From contig NZ_NPKI01000026.1 in assembly GCF_002284565.1 (NCBI RefSeq), forward strand, positions 1 through 64,000: a stretch of DNA of 64,000 nucleotides, given 5' to 3'. The notes under the pieces are model-generated. The model ran no database searches, was not told the origin of the DNA, and was given only the letters and a program-made list of their open reading frames with translations. Position 1 is the stretch's first letter; each line of letters opens with the position of its first letter. This DNA is from Mesorhizobium mediterraneum (GTDB lineage Bacteria; Pseudomonadota; Alphaproteobacteria; Rhizobiales; Rhizobiaceae). Shown here piece by piece: positions 26,935 through 35,370 of this stretch. A program made the translations under genes and the position numbers.

Positions 26935-28644
26935 ATGAAGCTTTCATTTAGGCTCCCGCTACTGGCCTGTGCGAGCGTGGCCGCCCTTCTGGCGGCGCCC
27001 GCCGCCAATGCCCATGACTCGGGCCTTCCGCACCGCCAGGCCAAGGCGGCGGCGGTTGCCGAGGATTCGACAAGCGTCCCGCTGTTCGAAAACCTAGGCA
27101 GCCATTCCTACCTTGTCACCACCGCTAACCCGCTGACGCAGGCCTATTTCGACCAGGGCCTGCGCTGGGCGTGGGCGTTCAATCACTCTGAGGCGCAGCG
27201 CGCTTTCAGGGCCGCGCAGAAGCTGGACCCGACCTGCGCCATGTGTTTCTGGGGCGAGGCTTACGTGCTCGGCCCCAACATCAACGCCGGCATGGATCCG
27301 GAGGCAGCCGCGAACGCCGCCGAAGCCGTCGCGCAGGCGCGCAAGTTGGCGCACCTCGCCTCCAGCCGGGAAAAGGACCTCATCGCCGCGCTCTCCAAGC
27401 GTTACAGCGCCGACACTTCGACCGACCAGGGCGCCCTCAACCGGGCCTATGCCACGGCGATGGCGAAACTGGCCGAACGCCATCCGCAGGACGACGAGAT
27501 CGCCACGCTCTACGCCGACGCGCTTATGAACCTGATGCCGTGGGACTACTGGCTTGACAGCGGAGCAACGCCAAAGCCGGACACGATCAAGCTTGTGGCC
27601 TCACTGGAGCGGGTGCTGGGCCGCAATCCGGATCATGCCGGCGCGATCCATCTCTATATCCACGCCGTCGAAGCGTCCAAGACGCCGGAAAGGGCCGAAC
27701 CCTACGCCGACCGGCTTGCCGCCCTCATGCCCGGCGCCGGACACATCGTGCACATGCCATCTCACATCTATCACCAGGTCGGCCGGTGGATCGACAGCCT
27801 GGAGATCAACCGCGAGGCGGTGGTCGCGGACGAGGCCTATTTCGAGCGCGTCAGCATAGCGCCGGAGAGCACGCCCGGTGTCTACACGGACGGCTATTAT
27901 CCTCACAACCTGCATTTCTTGATGACCTCCGCACAGATGGCGGGCGACGTCGAGGCAATCGCCGGGGCGGCCAAAAAGCTCGAAGCGCTGGTCTCCGACA
28001 CCATGGCCAGAAAGGTGGCTGGGCTGCAGCCGATCAAGGCGGCCACCTATTTTGCGCACGCCCAGTACAGCGATCCCGAGGTCATACTCGCGCTGCCGGT
28101 GCCGGCAAACGCCCTGCCGTATGTCGAGGCAACCTGGCGATATGCGAGGGGTGTCGCCTTCGCCGCAACGGGTGCGAGCGAGGCGGCGCGCGCAGAAGCC
28201 ACCGCAATCCGCAAGCTCGCCGCCGAGACCGATTTTTCCACGGAGACGGCGGGAGGACTTCCGGCGCCGGACCTGCTGGAATTGAGCGCGCTAATCGTGG
28301 AGGCCCGCATTGCCCAGCACCAGGGTGACCTACAGGAAGCGCGCAACAAGCTTGAGGCGGCGGTCGCGATCGAGGACGGCCTTGCCTATATGGAACCGGC
28401 CTACTGGTATTATCCGGTCCGACAGACGCTCGGCGCGATCCACATGGCCATGGGCGAGCACGAGGCGGCCGCGGCAGCTTTCGAGCACGTCCTGGAGCAG
28501 ACTCCAAACAACGCCTGGGCGTTGTGGGGCCTGCGCGAGGTTTTCCGCAGGACCGGCAGGGCAGCGGACGCCGAAGAGATGGATGCACGCCTCAAGGCCG
28601 CCTGGGTGGGAGCGCCGGACTTTCTCGGCATCGAACGGCTCTGA
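26935..28644 (+). CDS. Exported TPR-repeat protein
   Basis: 569-aa protein with a signal peptide (MKLSFRLPLLACASVAALLAAPAANA) and helical TPR-like repeats. A conserved N-terminal block reads QAYFDQGLRWAWAFNHSEAQRAFRAAQ then PTCAMCFWGEAYVLGPNIN; a late repeat near residues 480-540 has GEHEAAAAAFEHVLEQTPNNAWALWGL. It likely works as a periplasmic scaffold; a function is not known to me. The CAMC pair could bind metal or form a disulfide. It follows the DUF1127 gene by 4 nt and shares its promoter. Confidence 0.8.
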   Translation: MKLSFRLPLLACASVAALLAAPAANAHDSGLPHRQAKAAAVAEDSTSVPLFENLGSHSYLVTTANPLTQAYFDQGLRWAWAFNHSEAQRAFRAAQKLDPTCAMCFWGEAYVLGPNINAGMDPEAAANAAEAVAQARKLAHLASSREKDLIAALSKRYSADTSTDQGALNRAYATAMAKLAERHPQDDEIATLYADALMNLMPWDYWLDSGATPKPDTIKLVASLERVLGRNPDHAGAIHLYIHAVEASKTPERAEPYADRLAALMPGAGHIVHMPSHIYHQVGRWIDSLEINREAVVADEAYFERVSIAPESTPGVYTDGYYPHNLHFLMTSAQMAGDVEAIAGAAKKLEALVSDTMARKVAGLQPIKAATYFAHAQYSDPEVILALPVPANALPYVEATWRYARGVAFAATGASEAARAEATAIRKLAAETDFSTETAGGLPAPDLLELSALIVEARIAQHQGDLQEARNKLEAAVAIEDGLAYMEPAYWYYPVRQTLGAIHMAMGEHEAAAAAFEHVLEQTPNNAWALWGLREVFRRTGRAADAEEMDARLKAAWVGAPDFLGIERL

Positions 28645-28904
28645 GCCGCGCTTAAGGTGCCGGCGTCGTTGTCGGCTCAGGAAACGTGTCGCAGCCTCGC
28701 AACCCGGCGGCTGCGGCACACAATTCCAGGTGTCGAGAAGACAGGCTTGGCCTGCACGCCTGCCTTTCAGTGCCCACACGTCATAGTGGAACCGCAACCC
28801 AACGCAGCATGGATCCCGAAAATCAGAAGTTTGAGCGGGGGAGCCACAAAATCGCAATACCTCGGCCGCAAGGGCTGCGCCGGTCCAACTAGGCAGCGGC
28901 GCGC

Positions 28905-29612
28905 TCAAGAGTAGAGGTAACCCATGCCGCGGATTGTCCTGATCACCTCCGGCTTGGAGGGATCGACCTCAATTTTCTTCCGCAGGCGCGAAACGCGAAT
29001 GTCGATGCTGCGATCGAAGGGATCCCATCCGCGGTCGTGGGCGAGTTCGAGCAGTTGATCGCGGTTGAGTACTCGTCCGCGATGTTCGCTGAATACTTTC
29101 AGAAGCCGGAACTCCATCGCGGTGATCGCTATTTCGGCCCCGTCGGCGTTGTATAATTTGTGTGCGTCCGGGTCGAAGCGGCACTTGCCGAACTGGACCT
29201 GGTGGCCCGGAGTGCTCGCTTTCTCCGCAGCTCTTTCGCTCGCCGATGTTCTGCGCAGCACGGCCTTTACCCGCGCCAGCAGCTCCCGCAGGTCCACGGG
29301 CTTCGCGACATAGTCGTCGGCGCCAATCTCCAATCCGACAACGCGGTCGACGATTTCCGCCGATCCGGTCAGCATGATAATGGCAACGTCTGAGTGCTCT
29401 CGTAGATATCGCGCCAGGGAGAGGCCATCCTCTCCTGGCATTCGGATATCCAATATGACCACATCGACGTGCTGGCTATCAACAAGTTCACGCAGGGCAG
29501 GCCCTGCATTGGCCGGCGTCACGGCATAGCCATGATGCTCCAGATATTCCGCCACCGTGTCGCGGATATCCGGTTCGTCATCGCAGACAACTACGTGTGC
29601 GTGCGTCGTCAA
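28905..29612 (-). CDS. OmpR/PhoB-type response regulator
   Basis: 235-aa response regulator. Receiver domain at residues 5-120 with acidic pair Asp11-Asp12, phospho-acceptor Asp55 (VVILDIRMPG), and Lys104 (YVAKPVD). A winged-helix DNA-binding domain occupies about residues 138-235, with FDRSIDIRVSRLRKKIE as recognition helix and RTIRGMGYLY at the end. It lies 69 nt downstream of the PAS hybrid kinase on the same strand and is presumably its partner. OmpR-type proteins bind direct repeats, which fits the repeated GAAAC boxes nearby, but that link is inference. Confidence 0.9.
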   Translation of the reverse strand: MTTHAHVVVCDDEPDIRDTVAEYLEHHGYAVTPANAGPALRELVDSQHVDVVILDIRMPGEDGLSLARYLREHSDVAIIMLTGSAEIVDRVVGLEIGADDYVAKPVDLRELLARVKAVLRRTSASERAAEKASTPGHQVQFGKCRFDPDAHKLYNADGAEIAITAMEFRLLKVFSEHRGRVLNRDQLLELAHDRGWDPFDRSIDIRVSRLRKKIEVDPSKPEVIRTIRGMGYLYS

Positions 29613-29681
29613 AATCGACCACCGAGCAACTAGCCTAATGGAAAAGTTGCCTCTGGAGTGACGTGCAATTCAATGGATCTG

Positions 29682-32600
29682 TCAAGTATTGTTGTTAACC
29701 AAGTTCGAGACAAACGAAAGGAGCTCGTTAGGTTTGATCGGTTTCTCAAGATAGGGCCGTTTCGCGGCGCGCAGGAACATCTGCGCGTCCGGGCTGATCG
29801 TGTCCCCCGTCAGGAAGGCTAACCTGTCGAGCTCGGCCGGATGGAGCTTGGCAATCTGGTTGAACAATCCCCGTCCGTCCATGTTCGGCATTTTCAGATC
29901 GCTCAGGATCAGCGCGAAAGTGCGGTTCTGGAGGTGCAGCAGCGCTTCTTCGCCGGATCTGGCAAAGGTGACGTTGAAACCATCTCGTCTGAGCACCTCA
30001 GCGACCAGCTCACCCACTTCCTCTTCGTCGTCTACCACCAGACAAGCAATGCCGGTTGAATTCGGGAGCTCGTCTTCGGCCGTTTCGGCTCGTTCGTCGA
30101 GACGGTCCGAAGCAGGCAGCGAAAGTATGAAGGTCGAGCCACCCCCCTCGGGGGATTCGACCTCGATGGTTCCTCCATGGGATTGAACGATCCGATGACA
30201 GAAGGATAGCCCGATCCCGGTTCCTGCCCCAATCTCTTTCGTCGTGAAGAACGGCTCGAAAATGCGGGGAAGTATCTCTTTGGAAATTCCCGGACCCGTG
30301 TCGGCAACGCTGACGACTATGTTGCCGGTCGTGGGATGAAGCCGCGTTGAAACCGTGATTGTCCGTCGCCCTTCCCAGCCGTGCAGCGCCTGTTCTGCAT
30401 TGACAAGCAAATTGATCAGCACCTGGGCAAGCTGATCGGGATCCGCCCAGATCGGGGGAAGACCAGGTTCAAGATGAACTGAAAGCCCGATGTCCGACGA
30501 TCGAATCGAATAGCTCGCCACGTCCACCGCTTCGGAAATAATGTCATCGATCGCAACGTTTGAGGTTCGCGTCGGCTGCTGTCTGGCCATAGCCAGGAAA
30601 GTCTTGACGATCCTGGCGCAGCGTTCGGCTGCCTTGCTCATCTTGTCGGCGCGTTCCACGACCTTGGCGTCGGTTGCGGTCTCCTTCAACAGCGATGACA
30701 GGCCAAGCACCACCGAGAGCGGATTGTTGAGTTCATGCGCCACCCCCGCCAGCAATCCGCCGAGCGCCGACATTTTCTCGTTCTGGTGCAGCGTCTCGCG
30801 CTGCCGCTCCAATTCCTGCTGCATTTCGATACGGTCGGTAAGATCGTAGGCGTGGGAAACAATCACCTTCTCACCGTGGTAATCGATCAGTCGAGACGAA
30901 ATCGAGCACCAGCAGGTTCCACCGTCCTTGCGTTTGAGCTGGGTTTCGAAATCGTCGACCAACCCCATCGCGAGCAGCCGCTCAACGTATCGCATCCGCG
31001 CTGAAGGATCGACATAGTAGTCGATGGCGCTGGTCACGTTGCCGAGCAGCTCAACGGTGGCGGGGCTGCGGTAAAGCAGCTTCCCGTCATGCGCGCGGGT
31101 CATCTGGATGTTGACGGGGCAGGCTTCGAGGACCTTGCGGACCATTTCATCCGCTTCCTTGGCGGCCTCCTCGGCCCGCTTGCGCTCTGTAATGTCGACA
31201 CGGGTGACCACGAACCCGCCTTCGCGGGTCGGACAGTTCGAGACGAAAAACCAACCCCCGTCTGTGTGACGGAATTCCTGTTGCCGGAATTCGCGGCGGT
31301 CCCTTGCCCTCTCGGCAAGCCAGTCGTCGATCTTGTCCCGTGGAACCGGAAACTGGTTGCGCTCTGCGGTCACGCGGAGGAACTCGAACCAGTTCACGCC
31401 GGGAACGAGCACATCCGCGCTTATCGCGTGCATCTGGCGGTACCTGCTGTTGGCCAGCACCAGGCAATCGTTCCTGTCGTAGAGGGCAAACCCTTCGGCC
31501 AGAGATTCGATCGCGTCGATCAGCCGCTCGTTGGCCTTGCGCGTTTCTTGCTGGGCGGCGATCATGTCGGTGATATTCGTCGTGTTCGACACTATCACCT
31601 GCCTTCCCTGGAAATCGATCAGGCGAGCGGAAATCGAAGCCCAGAAGGCCTTGTTCTCGGTGTCGTACTGCTGGATCCGAAAATCATCGATCCTGCCCTT
31701 TTCGATCAGGGTGCGCTCCAATATTGCGCTATAGTCTGGATCGACATAGTGGTCGGTTATTCGAGGACGGTCGGCGTAGAGATCTCTGGTAGCAGGATTG
31801 CGGTAGAGCGTTTCTCCCTCGATCGTGGTCATGTGTATCGGCGAAGGGCAGGCATCGAGCACCTTTTGCAGCAGTGCCGTGGCGTCGCGCTCGGCAGCCT
31901 CGGCCTTCTTGCGCTCGCTGATGTCGGCGCGCGTTACGACGAAGCCGCCAAGATCGGTGGGATGTATCGATACCGAGTGCCATTTGCCGTCGGAGAGGGG
32001 GACTTCGAAATGGGAGTGAAACTCGATCCGGCCTTGAATCCGCTCGTCCAGCCACTCATCCTCGCGCCCAACCGCATTGCGGTACACGCCGCGCTTGGCG
32101 GATTCGCGAAGGAGTTCGGCCCATTCCACGCCCGGTTTAACGAGATCCCGCACCGGGTGGTTCAGCTCGCGGTAAAGGCTGTTGCACATGACCAGGCGGT
32201 GATCTTCGTCGTACAGTGCGAACCCCTCGGAGAGTGATTCAACGGCGTCTGCGAGCATCTCCCGCGCCGCAGCGACCTCGCCGTCACGCTTCTTCTGCTT
32301 GGTCACATCGGCGATGCCGGCGAGAACCACTCGCCGGCCCTGGAACTCGACGATCCTGAGATTGCCCGTGGCCCAGAACTCTTGGCCGTCGGGTCTTTTA
32401 AGAAGCACCTCGCAATTTTCGACGACGCCCTTTTGCATGAGCTCCCGATTGATTTCCCGGTGTTTCTCGGGGTCGACAAAGTAATCGCCGAGCCGCACCG
32501 TCTCGCGTTGCGCCTTTTTGCTCCATCCAAGCAGCCGTTCGGCAGCATTGCTCTGGTAGATGAGTTCCCCCGAACTCGCGTCGTTCATCCATACCGGCAA

Positions 32601-33371
32601 CGGATGATGCTTGATCAAGAAACCGAACAGATCCTCGCGCTGCTTCCGTTCCGTGATGTCCAACACCCCGATGATGAGCGAGCGGCGCCCGCCATAAACA
32701 CCGCGACGGCAGTTGGTCGAACACCAGACAGTCGATCCGCTCGCGTTTCTAAGCTGGATTTCGTGATCCCGCACGATGTCGCTGTTGTTGGCAAGAGACC
32801 TGATTTCATCGAATTCGCCAGTATTCACGAAATGATCCGTCAGGAATTGCGGTTCGTTCGACGTCCATTTTCGGCCAAGCAGGTTCGACGCATCGAGGCT
32901 TTCATAGAGGATTTGCCCGCTTCCCGCGTCCACCACCCAAACGGGCAGCGGGTGACTGTCCGTGATGCAGCGGAATATCTCGGCGTTTTCCAGGTGCGCG
33001 ATCTGCGCTCGCTTCATGTCAGTAATGTCGACGCTTACCAGGGCGATGCCACCGTCCGGCCGAGGATGTGCCGTGAGCAACTTCCACCGCCCATCCAAAG
33101 TCTCCGCTTCAACAGGAGCGTCGTCGATTTGCATCCATCGCGCCGCAGCGCTTTCAGCGAACGCGTTGCCCGGCTCGATGGGGCGGCCGTCGAAACTTTT
33201 CAGACATGAGAGGGCTTCGGCGATTGCGGCAATGGCGTCCATCGGCTGCATCTCGCCGCGGTCGAGCCGCTGGCTTCCAAATATCTCCGGATTGCTACCA
33301 ACGAGGACATTGTTGGCGTCAAAGAGGGCATAGCCTGTGGGTGTGGATGTAACCGGATTATCAGGCCGCAT
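29682..33371 (-). CDS. Hybrid sensor histidine kinase with seven PAS domains and a receiver
   Basis: 1229-aa soluble hybrid kinase. About seven PAS/PAC units fill residues 1-840, each ending in an ITERKxxE or ITDM-like linker. A HisKA box follows (MSALGGLLAGVAHELNNPLS, His near residue 877), then an HATPase domain (NAEQALHG, VADTGPGI, GTGIGLSFCHRIV) and a C-terminal receiver (Asp near 1157 in LILSDLKMP). No membrane segment is visible, so it likely senses a cytoplasmic signal. PAS 4-5 and PAS 6-7 look like a duplicated two-domain module about 242 residues long. The ATG at 33371 has AAAGGGA upstream. It is cotranscribed with the response regulator. Confidence 0.88.
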   Translation of the reverse strand: MRPDNPVTSTPTGYALFDANNVLVGSNPEIFGSQRLDRGEMQPMDAIAAIAEALSCLKSFDGRPIEPGNAFAESAAARWMQIDDAPVEAETLDGRWKLLTAHPRPDGGIALVSVDITDMKRAQIAHLENAEIFRCITDSHPLPVWVVDAGSGQILYESLDASNLLGRKWTSNEPQFLTDHFVNTGEFDEIRSLANNSDIVRDHEIQLRNASGSTVWCSTNCRRGVYGGRRSLIIGVLDITERKQREDLFGFLIKHHPLPVWMNDASSGELIYQSNAAERLLGWSKKAQRETVRLGDYFVDPEKHREINRELMQKGVVENCEVLLKRPDGQEFWATGNLRIVEFQGRRVVLAGIADVTKQKKRDGEVAAAREMLADAVESLSEGFALYDEDHRLVMCNSLYRELNHPVRDLVKPGVEWAELLRESAKRGVYRNAVGREDEWLDERIQGRIEFHSHFEVPLSDGKWHSVSIHPTDLGGFVVTRADISERKKAEAAERDATALLQKVLDACPSPIHMTTIEGETLYRNPATRDLYADRPRITDHYVDPDYSAILERTLIEKGRIDDFRIQQYDTENKAFWASISARLIDFQGRQVIVSNTTNITDMIAAQQETRKANERLIDAIESLAEGFALYDRNDCLVLANSRYRQMHAISADVLVPGVNWFEFLRVTAERNQFPVPRDKIDDWLAERARDRREFRQQEFRHTDGGWFFVSNCPTREGGFVVTRVDITERKRAEEAAKEADEMVRKVLEACPVNIQMTRAHDGKLLYRSPATVELLGNVTSAIDYYVDPSARMRYVERLLAMGLVDDFETQLKRKDGGTCWCSISSRLIDYHGEKVIVSHAYDLTDRIEMQQELERQRETLHQNEKMSALGGLLAGVAHELNNPLSVVLGLSSLLKETATDAKVVERADKMSKAAERCARIVKTFLAMARQQPTRTSNVAIDDIISEAVDVASYSIRSSDIGLSVHLEPGLPPIWADPDQLAQVLINLLVNAEQALHGWEGRRTITVSTRLHPTTGNIVVSVADTGPGISKEILPRIFEPFFTTKEIGAGTGIGLSFCHRIVQSHGGTIEVESPEGGGSTFILSLPASDRLDERAETAEDELPNSTGIACLVVDDEEEVGELVAEVLRRDGFNVTFARSGEEALLHLQNRTFALILSDLKMPNMDGRGLFNQIAKLHPAELDRLAFLTGDTISPDAQMFLRAAKRPYLEKPIKPNELLSFVSNLVNNNT

Positions 33372-33412
33372 GGACGTTCCCTTTGTTCGCGTGATGTCCC
33401 GAGGGCGGATAC

Positions 33413-33474
33413 TAGACCCTCTTTGTTTCAGCACACATTCAGACGCTGCGTGATTTGTTTCAACTGTTTCGGCG
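33413..33474 (-). promoter_or_regulatory. Conserved GAAAC promoter element, copy C
   Basis: On the minus strand: CGAAAC (33471-33466), TGAAAC (33462-33457) and TGAAAC (33430-33425), then 6 nt and GGTCTA (33418-33413). The first 19 nt match copies A and B at 15 positions. It ends 41 nt before the kinase start and points at it, which suggests autoregulation of the kinase and response regulator genes. Confidence 0.55.
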
Positions 33475-33500
33475 CGTGGGAGTCTTCGCCAGCGCTGGCG

Positions 33501-33555
33501 TGAAAACGAAATCTATCCAACGCTCCAGAAAAACGGCCGAAACATGAATGGCCTA
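33501..33555 (+). promoter_or_regulatory. Degenerate GAAAC element, copy D
   Basis: Plus-strand TGAAAA/CGAAAT at 33501-33512, then GAAAAACG (33528) and CGAAAC (33538-33543), 6 nt, and GGCCTA (33550-33555). The second half matches copies A and B closely; the first half is poorly spaced. It may be a second, weaker promoter for the FAD oxidase or a decayed copy. Confidence 0.35.
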
Positions 33556-33643
33556 GATTGCACGGCCGAAACCACGGCTCGAGCTAACGACTCGGGATCT
33601 TAACCAGCCACAAAATGCCGCCTGTCATCCCCTTCGAGCGTGC

Positions 33644-33706
33644 CGCTGAAACAAACGAAACATTCCCACGGCGTCACAGAAAAACGTCTGAAACGAAGGC
33701 GGTGTA
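33644..33706 (+). promoter_or_regulatory. Conserved GAAAC promoter element, copy B
   Basis: TGAAAC (33647), CGAAAC (33656), TGAAAC (33689), then 6 nt and GGTGTA (33701-33706). Spacing is identical to copy A throughout, with 19 identical leading bases. It lies 123 nt before the FAD oxidase start. Confidence 0.6.
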
Positions 33707-33829
33707 TGACAAGAAGAGCCGCAGTGCGGCAGATTCAACCGGCGAAACGCAAATGTCCGGCGCCCAGGACGAACAATCTAGTCTTGGCGAGTTGCCGACG
33801 CGTCTTGCTCCGAAACCTGAGGGTTCAAA

Positions 33830-35212
33830 ATGGATAAGCCAGTAACTTCGTATGATTTCCCCGACCGGCTCCGCGCGAGCCTTATTGACCAAAACCATCC
33901 GGTCTATGAAGAGGCTCGCGGGCTCTACAACGCTATGATCGACAAGAGGCCGCGCTGGATCATCCCTTGCGCCGAGGTCGCCGACGTCGTCGCGGCCGTC
34001 AATTACGCCCGAGAGAAGCATTTGCTTCTTGCCATTCGCGGCGGCGGCCACAACGGTCCAGGCTTCGGCAGTTGCGACGGCGGGATGGTCATCGACATGT
34101 CGCCGATGAAACGGGTCGATATCGATCCCACGACTCGAACGGTTCGCGTCGAGGCCGGCTGCACCCAAGGCGATGTCGACCGCGCCACCAGCGTTCATGG
34201 GCTGGCGGTGCCGGCGGGCATCGTCGCGACCACAGGCGTCGCCGGACTGACGCTGGGAGGCGGCACCGGCCATCTCACGCGCAAACACGGCCTCACCATT
34301 GACAATCTGCTTGCGGCCGAGGTCGTGCTGGCCGACGGCAGCGTCGTGACGGCAAGTGAGGACGAACACCCGGAGCTGTTCTGGGCGCTGCGCGGCGGCG
34401 GCGGCAACTTCGGCGTTGTGACGCGCTTCATATTTCAGGCGCATCCGGCGAAGGATGTCTATGCCGGGCCGATCTTCTTCGACATCGCAGATGCCGCGGA
34501 GATCATGCGCTGGTACCGCGACTTCCTGCCCGGAGCGCCGCGAGAGCTCGGGATGTTCTTCGGCATCAAGACGGTGCCCTCCTGCGACCCTTTCCCGCGC
34601 GAGATCTGGGGAAGGCGCATATGCGCGCTGATCAGTTGCTACAACGGCGCAGAGGAGGACGGCATCCGGGCGATGCAGCCCGTGCGCGACGCGCTTCCCA
34701 AGCCTTTGATGGACGGTATGGTGCAAATGCCCTTCGTCGATCTGCAGGCGCTGTTTGATCCGCTGCTGCCGAAGGGCTTGCAGTGGTACTGGAAGGGCGA
34801 TTATGTCGACGAGCTGTCCGATGCGGCCATCGCTGCCCATGCCGAGCACGGCTCGAAGACCCCGAGCGAGCTGTCGCTGATGCATCTCTACCCCATCGAC
34901 GGAGCGGTTCAGGACGTGGCTCCGGACGCCACCGCCTGGGGGGCGCGGCGAGCGCGTTGGTCCATGGTTATCGCGGGCATCGATCCCGACCCGACGAAGG
35001 CGTCGGAGCTGAGGCGCTGGGCAAGCGAGTATTGGGCCGCGGTGCACAAGCACAACCCGCATGGCGGCGCCTACATCAACTTCATGATGGATGATGAAGG
35101 TGAAGCGCGCGTGCGCGCCGCCTACGGTGCCAACTATGAGCGGCTCGTCTCGGTTAAGCGCAAATACGATCCGGCGAACCTCTTCCGCGTCAACCACAAC
35201 ATCCGGCCGTAA
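33830..35212 (+). CDS. Berberine-bridge-type FAD-linked oxidase
   Basis: 460-aa flavoprotein with an N-terminal FAD-binding PCMH domain and a C-terminal BBE segment. The FAD-linking His is His74 (RGGGHNGPGFG); GVAGLTLGGGTGHL follows near residue 142, without the Cys that makes the second covalent flavin bond in plant BBEs, so single linkage is likely. The C-terminus YERLVSVKRKYDPANLFRVNHNIRP is diagnostic. Such enzymes oxidise sugars, alcohols or secondary metabolites with O2; the substrate is unknown. It is a single-gene unit divergent from the PAS kinase, sharing the GAAAC element. Confidence 0.87.
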   Translation: MDKPVTSYDFPDRLRASLIDQNHPVYEEARGLYNAMIDKRPRWIIPCAEVADVVAAVNYAREKHLLLAIRGGGHNGPGFGSCDGGMVIDMSPMKRVDIDPTTRTVRVEAGCTQGDVDRATSVHGLAVPAGIVATTGVAGLTLGGGTGHLTRKHGLTIDNLLAAEVVLADGSVVTASEDEHPELFWALRGGGGNFGVVTRFIFQAHPAKDVYAGPIFFDIADAAEIMRWYRDFLPGAPRELGMFFGIKTVPSCDPFPREIWGRRICALISCYNGAEEDGIRAMQPVRDALPKPLMDGMVQMPFVDLQALFDPLLPKGLQWYWKGDYVDELSDAAIAAHAEHGSKTPSELSLMHLYPIDGAVQDVAPDATAWGARRARWSMVIAGIDPDPTKASELRRWASEYWAAVHKHNPHGGAYINFMMDDEGEARVRAAYGANYERLVSVKRKYDPANLFRVNHNIRP

Positions 35213-35221
35213 GCCGGGCTG

Positions 35222-35260
35222 AGCCTGTCCGTCTTTGGGTCACGCCGAGGCGGACAGGCT
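35222..35260 (+). terminator. Hairpin after the FAD oxidase gene
   Basis: Perfect 10-bp inverted repeat AGCCTGTCCG / CGGACAGGCT with a 19-nt loop, 10 nt after the stop. No T-run follows, so terminator activity is uncertain. Confidence 0.45.
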
Positions 35261-35370
35261 TGTGGCATGCGAAAGCCGGTGTCGCGTTCCATCGAGGGCT
35301 GACCGGAAAGCGGCCCTTACGAACTGGAAATGCAAGACAGCAATTGGCCTGCGATCATCAGCCCTCGCCG

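Larger units (their letters stand above)
33372..33829. other. Divergent promoter region between PAS kinase and FAD oxidase
   Basis: 458 nt without a credible gene. It holds two clear GAAAC elements, one facing each gene, and a third degenerate one (33501-33555). A short open frame at 33615-33845 has no family resemblance and overlaps the element, so I do not call it a gene. Confidence 0.6.

Noticed and set aside
33615..33845. 76-codon plus-strand frame before the FAD oxidase
   Set aside because: Overlaps the conserved promoter element and the start of the real gene; no family match.
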